From positions 496,001 to 560,000 of the forward strand of contig NZ_JADKPN010000001.1 of assembly GCF_015352455.1 (NCBI RefSeq): a stretch of DNA of 64,000 bases. Reading direction: 5' to 3'. This DNA is from Nocardioides islandensis (GTDB taxonomy: Bacteria > Actinomycetota > Actinomycetes > Propionibacteriales > Nocardioidaceae). The notes beneath the pieces were generated by a model that made no database searches, was not told where the DNA came from, and was given only the letters and a program-made list of their open reading frames with translations. How positions within the stretch are numbered: the stretch's first letter is position 1; every line of letters begins with the position of its first letter. The translations under genes and the position numbers were made by a program. Below, piece by piece: positions 53,558-63,351 of the stretch.

Positions 53558-53586
53558 CGACTTATCACTCTGGTGATATATCGCTA
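53555..53586. promoter_or_regulatory. AT-rich imperfect palindrome at the acyltransferase stop
   Basis: TAGCGA..TATCAC (from 53555) is mirrored by GTGATA..TCGCTA (to 53586) around TCTG, with two mismatched positions. It starts on the stop codon and lies in the 91-bp gap to the convergent parB. It could be a protein-binding site or a weak terminator. Confidence 0.45.
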
Positions 53587-53648
53587 GATCGCTTTGTCGA
53601 CATTAGCCTGTTTGCCCAGGTCAGCGGCCTGTCCGCGACGAGACGCCG

Positions 53649-54605
53649 TCAGATCGGGCGGTCGGACCGGTTGCGCGGGTCCATGACGTCGACGATCCGG
53701 CGCAGGTCGTCGAGCGAGGCGAACTCCACGGTGATCTTGCCCTTGTGCCGGCCGAGGTCGACCTTGACGCGGGTCTCGAGGCGGTCCGAGAGGCGCTCGG
53801 CGAGGTCGGTGAGGCCGGGCGCGACGGGCTTGTTGCGACGGACCGCGGGGGTCTTGGCCTCGGCTCCTCCGGTCGCCACGATCTCCTCGAGGCCGCGCAC
53901 CGAGATGCCCTCGGCGACGACGCGGGCGGCCAGCCGGTCCTGCTGGTCGGCGTCCTCGACACCGAGCAGGGAGCGCGCGTGGCCGGCGCTGAGGACGCCC
54001 GCGGCGACCCGGCGCTGGACGGCCGGGGAGAGCTTGAGCAGCCGGATGGTGTTGGAGATCTGCGGGCGCGACCGGCCGATCCGGGAGGCGAGCTCGTCGT
54101 GGGTGCAGCCGAAGTCCTCGAGCAGCTGCTGGTAGGCCGCCGCCTCCTCCAGCGGGTTGAGCTGGGAGCGGTGGAGGTTCTCCAGCAGCGCGTCGCGCAG
54201 CATGTCGGAGTCGTCGGTGGCCCGGACGATCGCGGGGACCTCGGTGAGGCCGGCCCGCTGGGCCGCGCGCCACCGACGCTCGCCCATGACCAGCTCGTAG
54301 CTGTGGGGGCTGGTCTGCCGGACCACGATCGGCTGGAGCAGCCCGACCTCGCGGATCGAGTGCACCAGCTCGGCCATCGCGTCCTCGTCGAAGACCTGGC
54401 GGGGCTGCACCTGGTTGGGCTGGATCTGGTCGGCCGGCAGCTCGGCGAACCACGAGCCCTCCGGTCGCACCAGCTCGGGTGCCCCGTCCGCGTGCGCCGC
54501 TGCGACGGTGGGCTCCTCGCCCGTCTCGTCCTCGACGGGAGCCGTGGGGATCAGGGAGCCGAGGCCACGGCCCAGGCCCCGGCGCACCGGGCGCTCGCGG
54601 CTCAC
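53649..54605 (-). CDS. parB: Chromosome partition protein ParB
   Basis: A 318-residue CTP-dependent clamp that loads at parS and spreads to organise the origin. The CTP-binding domain has [27 protein letters not shown] and [17 protein letters not shown]. The helix-turn-helix is [20 protein letters not shown]. The C-terminal dimer domain ends with [19 protein letters not shown]. The GTG start overlaps the parA stop by 4 bases. Its target sites are present at 55580 and 56476. Confidence 0.95.
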   Translation of the reverse strand: MSRERPVRRGLGRGLGSLIPTAPVEDETGEEPTVAAAHADGAPELVRPEGSWFAELPADQIQPNQVQPRQVFDEDAMAELVHSIREVGLLQPIVVRQTSPHSYELVMGERRWRAAQRAGLTEVPAIVRATDDSDMLRDALLENLHRSQLNPLEEAAAYQQLLEDFGCTHDELASRIGRSRPQISNTIRLLKLSPAVQRRVAAGVLSAGHARSLLGVEDADQQDRLAARVVAEGISVRGLEEIVATGGAEAKTPAVRRNKPVAPGLTDLAERLSDRLETRVKVDLGRHKGKITVEFASLDDLRRIVDVMDPRNRSDRPI

Positions 54606-55780
54606 GACGCCACCCCCACGGCCCGCAGCGCGACCTCCCTGGCCGCCTCGAGGTAGGAGAGGGCGCCGGGGGAGGCCGGGTCGTAGGTCATCACGGTCTG
54701 GCCGTACGACGGCGCCTCGGAGACCCGCACCGAGCGCGGGATCGTGGTGTTGAGCACCTGGTCGGCGAAGTGCTCGCGCACCTCCTCGGCCACGCCCGCC
54801 GCGAGCCGGGTGCGCGCGTCGTACATGGTGATCAAGATGGTGGACACCTCCAGCCGGGGGTTCAGGTGCGCCTTGACCATGTCGATGGTCTCCAGCAGCT
54901 GGCCGAGGCCCTCCAGCGCGTAGTACTCCGCCTGGATCGGGATCATCACCTCCGCGCCGGCGACCAGCGCGTTGAGGGTGAGCAGGCCCAGCGAGGGCGG
55001 GCAGTCGATGAAGACGTAGTCGAACCGGTCCTCGCCCGCCTGCTCGGCGGTGCCGATCAGCGGGTGCGTGGCCAGCGCCTTGGAGAGCCGGCTCTCCCGG
55101 GCCACCACGCTGACCAGCTCGATCTCCGCGCCGGCCAGGTCGATCGTCGCCGGCACCACCCAGAGGTTCTCGACCTCGGTGGCCGGGGAGGCGACCTTGT
55201 CGAGGGAGGTGCCGTCGACGAGCGCGTCGTAGGTCGACGCGACGCCGCGACGGTGGTCCGCGCCGAGCGCGGTCGAGGCGTTGCCCTGGGGGTCCAGGTC
55301 GACCACCAGCACCCGCTGGCCGAGCTGGGCGAGGGCCGCCGCGATGTTGACCGTGCTGGTCGTCTTGCCGACGCCGCCCTTCTGGTTGGCCACCACGACC
55401 ACACGCGTGGCCCCCGGACGCGGCGCCGCGACGCGCTGGCGAGCGCCCATGCGGGCCAGCACCGAGTGCTCGGCGGCGCGGGCCAGCGGCGTGGTCTCGT
55501 CGTCGAAGCTGGGCGTCAGGTCACTCAGGTCGCCGGCCGTCAGCACCCGCCGAGGGGTCGCGGAGGTGGCATCGTCGCTCGTTTCACGTGAAACGTCGCC
55601 CTCCGGGCTCTCCCCCACCGGGGATTCACCCTGTGGAGAAACTGGGGCCACTTGTGGACGAACACGCTCGTCGGGCCACCCCAGACCGGTGGATAACCCC
55701 CCTGGGGTCTCCCCCGGGACGTCCGGTCCGTCGGAGGGCCACCCCAGTCCTGCGCCTGTCGATGGGGCTGGGTCGGTCAC
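54602..55780 (-). CDS. parA: Chromosome partition ATPase ParA
   Basis: A 392-residue deviant-Walker ATPase that moves ParB-origin complexes. Walker A is [15 protein letters not shown] (about 131-145), followed by [13 protein letters not shown] and [18 protein letters not shown] 125-residue N-terminal extension rich in Pro, Gly and acids precedes the ATPase domain; residues 62-67 (DVSRET) are encoded by a parS site. The GTG at 55780 is chosen because GGAGG lies just upstream and it overlaps the rsmG stop by 4 bases. A farther GTG at 55837 lies inside rsmG. Confidence 0.94.
   Translation of the reverse strand: MTDPAPSTGAGLGWPSDGPDVPGETPGGLSTGLGWPDERVRPQVAPVSPQGESPVGESPEGDVSRETSDDATSATPRRVLTAGDLSDLTPSFDDETTPLARAAEHSVLARMGARQRVAAPRPGATRVVVVANQKGGVGKTTSTVNIAAALAQLGQRVLVVDLDPQGNASTALGADHRRGVASTYDALVDGTSLDKVASPATEVENLWVVPATIDLAGAEIELVSVVARESRLSKALATHPLIGTAEQAGEDRFDYVFIDCPPSLGLLTLNALVAGAEVMIPIQAEYYALEGLGQLLETIDMVKAHLNPRLEVSTILITMYDARTRLAAGVAEEVREHFADQVLNTTIPRSVRVSEAPSYGQTVMTYDPASPGALSYLEAAREVALRAVGVAS
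55580..55595. promoter_or_regulatory. parS site 1 (inside parA)
   Basis: CGTTTCACGTGAAACG matches the 16-bp parS consensus except for the outermost pair. It lies within the parA coding sequence. Confidence 0.9.
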
Positions 55781-56499
55781 ACGTTCCTCCGCTGCTTCCT
55801 CGGGCGCCGGCGGTCGCTCCCCGCAGACCCGCGCCAACCTACCTGTCCCTGCTCGGGCCGGACCACCCGCACCACCCAGGTGGGCTCCTCCAGCACGCCG
55901 GCCCCCAGCTCGGCGACCGTCGGCCGCTCGCAGCCGAGCTGCCGGAGCCCGGGCCAGGCCTCCTCCACCTCGGCGGCCGCCGAGGCCCCCTTCATCGCGA
56001 CCAACTCACCATGGGCCGCGGCCAACGGCAGGCACCAGCGAGCCAGCTTCTCGAGGGGTGCCACCGCCCGGGCGGTCACCACCTCCCAGGTGCGCTGTCC
56101 GTGCTGCTCCTCGGCGCGGCCGCGCAGCACCTCGACCTGGTCTGCCAGACCCAACGTCTCCACCGCCTCCTCCAGGAAGCGGGTGCGCCGCAGCAGCGGC
56201 TCCAGCAACGTCACGCGCAGGTCCGGTCGCGCGATCGCCAGCGCCAGTCCCGGCAGACCGGCCCCGGACCCCACGTCGACCACGGTGGCACCCCGGCCGA
56301 TCACCTCGCCGACGACGGCACAGTTGAGCAGGTGACGGTCCCACAGCCGGGGCGCCTCCCGCGGCCCGATCAGGCCTCGGACCACCCCGTCGGTCGCCAG
56401 CAGCTCGGCGTACCGCTGCGCCACCGACAGGCGCTCCACGCCGAACACCCGCCGCGCCCGATCGGGCACGGCGGGTGTTTCACGTGAAACATCGCCCAT
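55777..56499 (-). CDS. rsmG: 16S rRNA (guanine-N7) methyltransferase
   Basis: A 240-residue SAM-dependent enzyme that methylates G527 of 16S rRNA. The SAM motif is [37 protein letters not shown] and [20 protein letters not shown] are family blocks. The C-terminal 25 residues are basic. Residues 3-8 (DVSRET) are encoded by the second parS site. It lies between jag and parA, the standard order near the origin. Confidence 0.94.
   Translation of the reverse strand: MGDVSRETPAVPDRARRVFGVERLSVAQRYAELLATDGVVRGLIGPREAPRLWDRHLLNCAVVGEVIGRGATVVDVGSGAGLPGLALAIARPDLRVTLLEPLLRRTRFLEEAVETLGLADQVEVLRGRAEEQHGQRTWEVVTARAVAPLEKLARWCLPLAAAHGELVAMKGASAAAEVEEAWPGLRQLGCERPTVAELGAGVLEEPTWVVRVVRPEQGQVGWRGSAGSDRRRPRKQRRNV
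56476..56491. promoter_or_regulatory. parS site 2 (inside the start of rsmG)
   Basis: TGTTTCACGTGAAACA is a perfect copy of the parS consensus. It lies 8 bases inside the rsmG coding sequence, about 2.9 kb from dnaA. Confidence 0.95.
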
Positions 56500-56511
56500 G
56501 AGGGGTGCGTG

Positions 56512-57078
56512 TCAGACCGGCAGGATCACCACGAAGCGACGCGGCTCGATGCCCTCGGACTCCGAGGTCAGGCCGGCCTCGGCCACGGCGTCGTGCACGA
56601 CCTTGCGCTCGAACGGCGACATCGGGTCCAGCGAGACGCGCTCACCGGTCTCCTTGACCTGCTGCACCGACCGCTGGGCGAGCTCGACGAGCCGCGCCCG
56701 CTGACCGGCCCGGTAGCCGGAGATGTCCAGCATCAGCCGCGAGCGCTCGCCGGTCTCGCGGTACACCGCGAGCCGGGTCAGCTCCTGGAGGGCGTCCAGC
56801 ACCTCGCCGCGCTGACCGACCAGCTGGCTCAGCTCCGCGCCCACGATGGAGACCGCGGCGCGGTCGCCGTCGACGTCCATGTCCAGGTCGCCGTCGAGGT
56901 CGGCGATGTCGAGCAGCTCCTCGAGGTAGTCGGCGGCCACGTCGCCCTCGCGTTCGAGCTGCGCCAGGCGCGCGTCCTCGGCGCCGTCGGCGTTCGTGTC
57001 GGTCTCGGTTTCGGTGTCAGTGTCCTCGACCGGCTGGTCGACGACATCCACCGATGGGCTGGTGAGCTCGTCACTCAT
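56512..57078 (-). CDS. jag: Jag/KhpB-like RNA-binding protein (KH and R3H domains)
   Basis: A 188-residue protein encoded in the yidC operon. The N-terminal 60 residues are acidic and unstructured-looking (TDTETETDTNADGAED). The KH-like part includes SQLVGQRGEVLDALQELTRL, and the R3H domain has PFERKVVHDAVAEAG and GIEPRRFVVI. The actinobacterial form lacks the long Jag-N domain. The start overlaps the yidC stop by 4 bases (ATGA). Confidence 0.9.
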   Translation of the reverse strand: MSDELTSPSVDVVDQPVEDTDTETETDTNADGAEDARLAQLEREGDVAADYLEELLDIADLDGDLDMDVDGDRAAVSIVGAELSQLVGQRGEVLDALQELTRLAVYRETGERSRLMLDISGYRAGQRARLVELAQRSVQQVKETGERVSLDPMSPFERKVVHDAVAEAGLTSESEGIEPRRFVVILPV

Positions 57079-58079
57079 GCGCTGTCTCCCTCGTTCGTGG
57101 CGGGCCGCTGGGCGCCGCCCTTCTTCCGCTGTTGGCGGGTCTGCTTCTTGGGTTGCTGCCGGGGCGCCGCGCGCGGCGCCTCCTCGACGGTGTCCGTGGC
57201 GGTGGACGTGGTGCCGGTGGCCGCCGGCTCCTGACCGGTGTGCGTGCCCTTGGCGGCGTCGCGCTTCTGCTTGGCGGCGAACGCCGGGGTGCCGGGGGCC
57301 GGGTTGTTCCGGATCACGTAGAACTGCTGGCCCATGGTCCACAGGTTGGAGGTGGTCCAGTAGAGGAGCACGCCGATCGGGAACGCGATGCCGCCGACCG
57401 CGAAGACGACCGGGAGGACGTACAGCAGCATCTTCTGCTGTTGGGCGTAGGGGCCGGTCATCGCGTCGGTCGGCATGTTCTTGCTCATCAGCTGGCGCTG
57501 GGTGAGGAAGGTGGTGGCCGTCATCGCCACGACGAGGATCGCGGCCAGGATCATCACGGCGCTGTTGCCGTCGTTGTTGAGGAACGTCAGCTTCAACGGG
57601 ATGGTGTCGAAGATCTTGGACTGGCCGAAGGACTTCGCCAGGTCGCTGTCGAGGAAGCCGTGCGCCTTCTGCTTCTTCGCCGCCTGGTCGAGCATCCGGA
57701 ACAGCGCCAGGAAGATCGGCATCTGCACGATCAGCGGCAGGCACGAGGCGAACGGGTTGGTCCCCGTCTCCTTGTAGAGCGCCATCGTCTCCTGCGCGAG
57801 CCGCTCGCGGTCGTGGCCGTACTTCTTCTGCAGCTCCTTGACCCGGGGCTGGATCAGCTGCATGTTCCGGCTGGACTTGATCTGCTTGACGAACAGCGGG
57901 ATCAGCGCGGCGCGCACCACCAGCGTCAGGCCGACGATGGACAGCGCCCACGTGGAGCCGCCGTCGGCGTCGAAGCCGATCTGGCTGAGCAGCCAGTGCC
58001 AGGACACCAGCACCGCCGACACCGCGTAGTACAGCGGCGTCATGATGAGGTGGCCGACCTGGCCGAGGAAATCGAGCAC
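57075..58079 (-). CDS. yidC: Membrane protein insertase YidC
   Basis: A 334-residue Oxa1-family insertase with five or six helices. Core blocks are LTLVVRAALIPLFVKQIKSS (with the hydrophilic-groove Arg), ELQKKYGHDRERLAQETMAL, NPFASCLPLIVQMPIFLALF and LYVLPVVFAVGGIAFPIGVL followed by YWTTSNLWTMGQQ. The tail is basic, as expected for ribosome contact. The GTG start has AAGGAG 8 bases upstream. It lies between yidD and jag. Confidence 0.95.
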   Translation of the reverse strand: MLDFLGQVGHLIMTPLYYAVSAVLVSWHWLLSQIGFDADGGSTWALSIVGLTLVVRAALIPLFVKQIKSSRNMQLIQPRVKELQKKYGHDRERLAQETMALYKETGTNPFASCLPLIVQMPIFLALFRMLDQAAKKQKAHGFLDSDLAKSFGQSKIFDTIPLKLTFLNNDGNSAVMILAAILVVAMTATTFLTQRQLMSKNMPTDAMTGPYAQQQKMLLYVLPVVFAVGGIAFPIGVLLYWTTSNLWTMGQQFYVIRNNPAPGTPAFAAKQKRDAAKGTHTGQEPAATGTTSTATDTVEEAPRAAPRQQPKKQTRQQRKKGGAQRPATNEGDSA

Positions 58080-58091
58080 GGAGATGGCTCC

Positions 58092-58328
58092 TTAGCCTGT
58101 GGTGGTGCGGGTCGGGTGGGGCGGGACCGGGTCGTAGCCGCCGGCGGCCCACGGGTGGCAGCGGCCCAGGCGGCGGACCGCCAGCCAGGTGCCCTTGATG
58201 CTGCCGTGCACCTGCACGGCTTCCAAGGCGTACGCCGAGCAGGACGGGTGGTACCGGCAGACCTGGCCGTACAACGGGCTGATGACGGCCCGGTAGCCGC
58301 GCAGCAGGGCGATGAGGACGTACTTCAC
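58092..58328 (-). CDS. yidD: Membrane protein insertion efficiency factor YidD
   Basis: A 78-residue small protein with the complete family core: [35 protein letters not shown] and [16 protein letters not shown]. It is encoded between rnpA and yidC with short gaps, so it is made together with the insertase and RNase P protein. Confidence 0.93.
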   Translation of the reverse strand: MKYVLIALLRGYRAVISPLYGQVCRYHPSCSAYALEAVQVHGSIKGTWLAVRRLGRCHPWAAGGYDPVPPHPTRTTTG

Positions 58329-58338
58329 TGGGAGGTCT

Positions 58339-58731
58339 TCATGAGGTCACGGGCTCGCCGGCCCTGGACGCTGGACGCGTGGCTGGAGGGACGACCCGTT
58401 CCAGACAACGAGCGAGATCGGCGCGGAGTTCGTCGTACGACGCCTCGCCGGCCGTGGCCAGCGCTCGCACCACGAGGGTCGAGCCGGCCGGGAGCTCGGC
58501 GAGCCGCTCGCGGACCAGGTGGCGCAGGCGCCGGCGGGCCCGGTTGCGCACAACGGCGCCGCCGACCGCACGGCCGACCACGAAGCCGACCTGGGCCGGC
58601 CGCTCGTCACCGTCCGGGTGCCCGGGTTCGCACAGGTGCAGCACCAGGGTCCGGCTGCCGGCCCGGCGGCCCTCGCGCACACAGCGCCGGAAGGACTCAC
58701 TCGAGGTGAGCCGGGCGCCCGCGGGCAACAC
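58339..58731 (-). CDS. rnpA: Ribonuclease P protein component
   Basis: A 130-residue basic protein that helps the RNA subunit mature tRNA 5' ends. The RNR motif is [18 protein letters not shown]. The N-terminus [20 protein letters not shown] and the strand TLVLHL fit the family. The GTG at 58731, seven bases after the rpmH stop, gives the normal length; an upstream in-frame start lies inside rpmH. Confidence 0.9.
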   Translation of the reverse strand: MLPAGARLTSSESFRRCVREGRRAGSRTLVLHLCEPGHPDGDERPAQVGFVVGRAVGGAVVRNRARRRLRHLVRERLAELPAGSTLVVRALATAGEASYDELRADLARCLERVVPPATRPASRAGEPVTS

Positions 58732-58738
58732 GTCCGGC

Positions 58739-58876
58739 TCAGACGGCGAGCTTGTCGCGGCCCTTGCGACGACGCGCGGACAGGATCGCGCGACCCGCAC
58801 GCGTGCGCATCCGCAGGCGGAAACCGTGCACCTTGTGACGGCGGCGGTTGTTCGGCTGGTACGTACGCTTGGTCAC
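58739..58876 (-). CDS. rpmH: Ribosomal protein bL34
   Basis: A 45-residue, Arg/Lys-rich ribosomal protein. [20 protein letters not shown] is the family signature and the chain ends GRDKLAV. The GTG start at 58876 has GGAG 10 bases upstream. It is the first gene of the leftward origin operon. Confidence 0.96.
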   Translation of the reverse strand: MTKRTYQPNNRRRHKVHGFRLRMRTRAGRAILSARRRKGRDKLAV

Positions 58877-59348
58877 AGCTATTTCTCCGTGGGTCGAGGC
58901 CCTGGGCGGGCCTGCGTAAAGGGGTCTGCGGACACCCGGGGCAGCACATGCGAAACGGCGCCACGACAGGTGACCGGCCAACGGTACGCGAGCGTTCTCC
59001 ACAGGGTCAAACCGTCGACCCGCTACCACCCGCGACGGGCCTGCGGACAGCATCTCAGACAACGCGCTGGCCTGTGGATGACGTCTTGCCGATGCCCGCG
59101 GCGCCGGGTTAGGTTCGGCGACGACGAGATTCCCCGCCGTCCCCCATCACCTCCGGTGCCGCACCTCGGCAGCGTCTGGCCATTCCCCGGTCTACAACGC
59201 TCTGACCTGCGCCAACATCATCGGGTGCGGTCGTTCGCGGCCGTCGCGCGGTGGGGACCTACGGCTCGTCGCGCTCCTTCACAGGTTGTGGAGAAGTATG
59301 TGGAGTTCCGGTCAACGGAGTGGGTCACCAGAAGGGCGGCGGCAGAGC
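58877..59348. other. rpmH-dnaA intergenic region with DnaA-box-like sites
   Basis: A 472-bp gap without a credible gene. It must hold the divergent promoters of rpmH and dnaA. DnaA-box-like nonamers are seen at 58995-59003 (TTCTCCACA), 59073-59081 (minus strand, TCATCCACA) and 59287-59295 (minus strand, TTCTCCACA). These probably serve dnaA autoregulation. Confidence 0.6.
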
Positions 59349-60818
59349 GTGGAGGACCAGCAGCAAGGTCAGCAGGGGAGTCCGGACCACACCGACCTCG
59401 AGGCGGCCTGGTGGTCGGTCGTCGACGAGCTGCAGCCCAACCAGCGCGCCTGGCTGGAGGTCAGCGCCCCGGTCACGCTGCACGGCAACCAGGCGATCAT
59501 CGAGGTGGTCGACGAGTTCACCCGGACCCAGCTCGAGGGCCGGCTGCGCAACCAGATCGAGGAAGGGCTGACCGCGACCTTCGGCCGCGACATCCGCCTC
59601 GGCGTCACGGTCAACCCGGCCCTGGCCGAGCGCGCCCCGGTCACCCCCGAGAGCCGACCGACAAGTCGCCATGTCGACAACTCGATCAATCACCAGATCG
59701 ACACGGTCGCCCACTCCGCGGGGTATCCCACCGGCATGACCGAGGAGCCGCCGGCCGACCAGAACCGCACGTCGGTGCTCGAGACGCGACTCAACCCGAA
59801 GTACACCTTCGAGACCTTCGTCATCGGCTCCTCCAACCGCTTCCCGCACGCGGCCGCGGTGGCGGTCGCCGAGGCGCCCGGCCGGGCCTACAACCCGCTG
59901 CTGGTCTACGGCGACTCCGGCCTGGGCAAGACCCACCTGCTGCACGCGATCGGCCACTACGTCCGCAGCCTCTACAACGGCGCCAAGGTGCGGTACGTCT
60001 CCTCCGAGGAGTTCACCAACGAGTTCATCAACGCGATCCGTGACGACCGGCAGGACCGGTTCAAGCGGAAGTACCGCGACGTCGACGTGCTGCTGATCGA
60101 CGACATCCAGTTCCTGGAGGGCAAGACCCAGACCCAGGAGGAGTTCTTCCACACCTTCAACACGCTCCACAACGCCAACAAGCAGATCGTGCTGACCTCC
60201 GACCGCGCGCCCAAGCGCCTCGAGGCGCTCGAGGACCGGCTGCGCAACCGGTTCGAGTGGGGCCTGATCACCGACGTGCAGCCGCCGGACCTCGAGACGC
60301 GCATCGCGATCCTGCGCAAGAAGGCCGCGATGGACCGGCTGACGGCGCCGCCGGACGTGCTGGAGTTCATCGCCTCGAAGATCCAGACCAACATCCGCGA
60401 GCTCGAGGGCGCGCTGATCCGGGTCACCGCGTTCGCGAACCTCAACCGCCAGGAGGTCGACATGACCCTGGCCGAGATCGTGCTCAAGGACCTGATCCCC
60501 GAGGGCGGCGAGCCGGAGATCACCGCGTCGCTGATCATCGCCCAGACCTCGGCGTACTTCGGCCTCCCCATCGAGGACATCACCGGACCGAGCCGCGGCC
60601 GGCACCTGGTGATGGCGCGTCAGATCGGGATGTACCTGTGCCGCGAGCTCACCGACCTGTCGCTGCCCAAGATCGGCGCCCAGTTCGGCAACCGCGACCA
60701 CACCACGGTCATGTACGCCGACCGCAAGATCAACCAGCTGCTCGCCGAGCGCCGGGCGGTCTTCAACCAGGTCTCCGAGCTCACCAACCGCATCAAGCTG
60801 CACGCGCGCCAGTCCTGA
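59349..60818 (+). CDS. dnaA: Chromosomal replication initiator DnaA
   Basis: A 489-residue AAA+ initiator. Domain I is [20 protein letters not shown] onward. A variable acidic/Ser-Thr linker runs from about 100 to 150. Domain III has Walker [15 protein letters not shown], Walker [15 protein letters not shown] and the Arg-finger region [10 protein letters not shown]. Domain IV carries the DNA-binding signature [15 protein letters not shown]. The GTG at 59349 starts a normal actinobacterial N-terminus; the longer frame from 59286 covers promoter DNA with a DnaA-box-like site. Confidence 0.96.
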   Translation: MEDQQQGQQGSPDHTDLEAAWWSVVDELQPNQRAWLEVSAPVTLHGNQAIIEVVDEFTRTQLEGRLRNQIEEGLTATFGRDIRLGVTVNPALAERAPVTPESRPTSRHVDNSINHQIDTVAHSAGYPTGMTEEPPADQNRTSVLETRLNPKYTFETFVIGSSNRFPHAAAVAVAEAPGRAYNPLLVYGDSGLGKTHLLHAIGHYVRSLYNGAKVRYVSSEEFTNEFINAIRDDRQDRFKRKYRDVDVLLIDDIQFLEGKTQTQEEFFHTFNTLHNANKQIVLTSDRAPKRLEALEDRLRNRFEWGLITDVQPPDLETRIAILRKKAAMDRLTAPPDVLEFIASKIQTNIRELEGALIRVTAFANLNRQEVDMTLAEIVLKDLIPEGGEPEITASLIIAQTSAYFGLPIEDITGPSRGRHLVMARQIGMYLCRELTDLSLPKIGAQFGNRDHTTVMYADRKINQLLAERRAVFNQVSELTNRIKLHARQS

Positions 60819-61268
60819 GGACGAACTACAACGGCGGAAGATGTGCGGGAGCCTGTGCGACGCGCCGGTTCTCCTCCACAGCCGCTGTGGACAGCTGGGG
60901 ATCACCGTGTTGCCCAGGTCACTGGCTCCACCGGACGTGTGACTCGTGCACCCGCCCGTCCACACCCCGTGGGGACAGAGAAAGGGCTCCTGACCTGCGC
61001 GGACAAGGTTCGTCCACAGTTTCCACCGCTGCTACTACGACCGACAACCTCTATGCAACGGGGCCCTCGGTGAACGTGGCTCCGGGCCTCGACCTGGGGA
61101 CAACCACGAGGTCAAGCTCCGGGTCGGGCTCCCGGTCGGGCCCCGGCCCGGGTGCTCACCAGCAGGTGCCACTCCCCCTGTGTCGACACCGCATGGCAGG
61201 ATTCGGGAACCCGTCCTGTGTCTGTTGCCTTCCCACCTGACTTCAAAGGACCCAGAGAGGTTGTACGT
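60819..61268. other. Probable oriC (dnaA-dnaN intergenic region)
   Basis: A 450-bp gap with no gene and a cluster of DnaA-box-like nonamers close to the high-GC consensus TTGTCCACA: 60886-60894 (minus, CTGTCCACA), 60956-60964 (CCGTCCACA), 60970-60978 (minus, CTGTCCCCA), 60998-61006 (minus, TTGTCCGCG), 61010-61018 (TCGTCCACA) and 61095-61103 (minus, TTGTCCCCA). In Streptomyces and Mycobacterium the origin lies in this same interval. No strongly AT-rich unwinding element is obvious. The dnaN promoter should be in the right end. Confidence 0.8.
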
Positions 61269-62408
61269 GTGAAGTTCCGCGTGGATCGTGACGCGTTCGC
61301 GGACGCCGTCGCGTGGGCTGCTCGCAGCCTCCCCGTCCGCCCCAGTGCTCCGGTGCTGTCCGGCTTGCTCATCGACGCCGGCGACGAGGGCCTGGTGCTC
61401 TCGACGTTCGACTACGAGACATCGGCCCGCGCGACCTTGTCCGCGGAGGTCTCCGACGAGGGCCGCGCCCTGGTCAGCGGCCGGCTGCTCGCCGACATCT
61501 GCCGCAGCCTGCCGGCCAAGCCGGTCGACGTGACCCTCGACGGGTCGCGGGTCTCGATCACCTGTGGCTCGGCGCGCTTCAGCCTCCAGACCATGCCGGT
61601 CGAGGACTACCCGACGCTCCCCGAGATGCCGGCCGCCTCCGGCACCGTGGCCAGCGACCAGTTCGCCCACGCCGTCGCCCAGGCGGTCACCGCGGCTGGC
61701 CGCGACGACATGCTCCCGGTGCTGACCGGCGTGCGCATCGAGATCTCCGGCTCGACCATCGCGCTGCTGGCCACCGACCGGTTCCGGCTGTCCCACCGCG
61801 AGCTCGAGTGGAACCCCAACTCCCCCGACGCCTCGCTGGCCGCCCTGGTGCCGGCCAAGGTCCTCGGCGACACCGCCAAGTCCCTGACCGCTGGCCCCGA
61901 GGTGACCATCGCGCTCTCCTCCGGAGGCGCGGGCGAGGGCATCATCGGCTTCGAGGGTTCCGCGGCCGGAGGCACACGGCGGACGACGACCCGGCTGCTC
62001 GACGGCGAGTTCCCCAAGGTCCGCAGCCTGTTCCCCAACGAGCACCTGACCACCGCCCTGGTCGACAAGCTCGCGCTCGTCGAGTCGGTCAAGCGCGTCG
62101 CGCTGGTGGCCGAGCGCAACACCGCGGTGCAGCTGGCGTTCTCCGACGGCGTGCTGACCCTCGACGCGGGGTCCGGCGACGAGGCCCAGGCCTCGGAGTC
62201 GATCGAGGCCACGGTCGAGGGCGAGGACCTCACCACCGGCTTCAACCCGCAGTTCCTGCTCGACGGCCTGACGGCGATCGACGAGGCCGTCGTCGAGCTG
62301 GCGTTCACCCAGGCTTCCAAGCCGGTCGTGATCAGTGGTTCGATCGGCGAGGACAGCAAGGACCCGGGGTTCCGCTACCTGCTCATGCCCCGTCGCCTGC
62401 TCTCGTGA
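61269..62408 (+). CDS. dnaN: DNA polymerase III sliding clamp (beta subunit)
   Basis: A 379-residue clamp with three repeated domains. It starts MKFRVDRDAFADAVAWAARS and continues with VLSGLLIDAGDEGLVLSTFD, LLATDRFRLSHRELEW, TTTRLLDGEFPKVRSLFP, and the C-terminal end FRYLLMPRRLLS close to the usual MP(V/M)R ending. The GTG at 61269 is preceded by AGAGAGG. It is the first gene after the origin, followed by gnd. Confidence 0.96.
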   Translation: MKFRVDRDAFADAVAWAARSLPVRPSAPVLSGLLIDAGDEGLVLSTFDYETSARATLSAEVSDEGRALVSGRLLADICRSLPAKPVDVTLDGSRVSITCGSARFSLQTMPVEDYPTLPEMPAASGTVASDQFAHAVAQAVTAAGRDDMLPVLTGVRIEISGSTIALLATDRFRLSHRELEWNPNSPDASLAALVPAKVLGDTAKSLTAGPEVTIALSSGGAGEGIIGFEGSAAGGTRRTTTRLLDGEFPKVRSLFPNEHLTTALVDKLALVESVKRVALVAERNTAVQLAFSDGVLTLDAGSGDEAQASESIEATVEGEDLTTGFNPQFLLDGLTAIDEAVVELAFTQASKPVVISGSIGEDSKDPGFRYLLMPRRLLS

Positions 62409-62435
62409 CCTGACCTTCTGCAGAGAGGCTCCGCC

Positions 62436-63341
62436 GTGGAACTGGGACTCGTTGGCCTGGGCAAGATGGGCGGCAACATGCGGACCCGGCTCCGCAACGC
62501 CGGCCACACGGTCGTCGGGTACGACCAGAACCAGGACATCTCCGACTCCACGAGCCTGGCCGACATGGTGGAGAAGCTCCCGTCACCCAAGGTGGTCTGG
62601 GTGATGGTCCCCGCCGGCGACATCACCCGCTCGGTGATCAAGGAGCTGGGTGACCTGCTGGGCGAGGGCGACCTCGTCGTCGACGGCGGCAACTCCCGCT
62701 GGACCGACGACCAGGCGAACGCCGCGATGCTCGACGAGAAGGGCATCGGCTTCGTCGACTGCGGCGTCTCCGGCGGCGTGTGGGGCCTGGAGAACGGCTA
62801 CGCCCTCATGTACGGCGGCTCGGCGGAGAACATCGCCAAGGTCCAGCCGGCCTTCGACGCACTCAAGCCCGAGGGCGAGTTCGGGTCGGTGCACGCGGGG
62901 GAGGTGGGTGCCGGCCACTTCTCGAAGATGGTCCACAACGGCATCGAGTACGCCGTCATGCAGAGCTACGCCGAGGGCTGGGAGCTGCTGCAGAAGGTCG
63001 ACCTCGTCGACAACGTCACCGAGGTCTTCCGGTCCTGGCGTGAGGGCACCGTCATCCGGTCCTGGCTGCTCGACCTGCTCGTCAACGCGCTCGACGAGGA
63101 CCCCGGGCTGTCGAAGATCCGCGGCTACGCGGAGGACTCCGGCGAGGGACGCTGGACCGTCGAGGCCGGCATCGACAACGCCGTCGCGACCCCGGCGATC
63201 ACCGCCGCCCTCTACGCCCGCTTCATCTCCCGCCAGGACGACAGCCCGGCGATGAAGGCGATCGCGGCGATGCGCAACCAGTTCGGCGGCCACGCCGTGC
63301 AGAGCGGTCCGCCGCCCGGCGGCGACGCGTCGCCGGTCTGA
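62436..63341 (+). CDS. gnd: 6-phosphogluconate dehydrogenase, decarboxylating (short type)
   Basis: A 301-residue enzyme of the short class that oxidises 6-phosphogluconate to ribulose 5-phosphate. The nucleotide site is [13 protein letters not shown]. The second strand ends VVGYDQNQD, and an Asp here usually favours NAD over NADP. Substrate motifs are [25 protein letters not shown] and [15 protein letters not shown]. The gene between dnaN and recF is a common actinobacterial arrangement. The GTG at 62436 has AGAGAGG upstream. Confidence 0.93.
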   Translation: MELGLVGLGKMGGNMRTRLRNAGHTVVGYDQNQDISDSTSLADMVEKLPSPKVVWVMVPAGDITRSVIKELGDLLGEGDLVVDGGNSRWTDDQANAAMLDEKGIGFVDCGVSGGVWGLENGYALMYGGSAENIAKVQPAFDALKPEGEFGSVHAGEVGAGHFSKMVHNGIEYAVMQSYAEGWELLQKVDLVDNVTEVFRSWREGTVIRSWLLDLLVNALDEDPGLSKIRGYAEDSGEGRWTVEAGIDNAVATPAITAALYARFISRQDDSPAMKAIAAMRNQFGGHAVQSGPPPGGDASPV

Positions 63342-63351
63342 CGGGAGTCGC

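Noticed and set aside
58732..58800. Longer RNase P protein starting inside rpmH
   Set aside because: The extra residues are out-of-frame rpmH and the family start follows at 58731.
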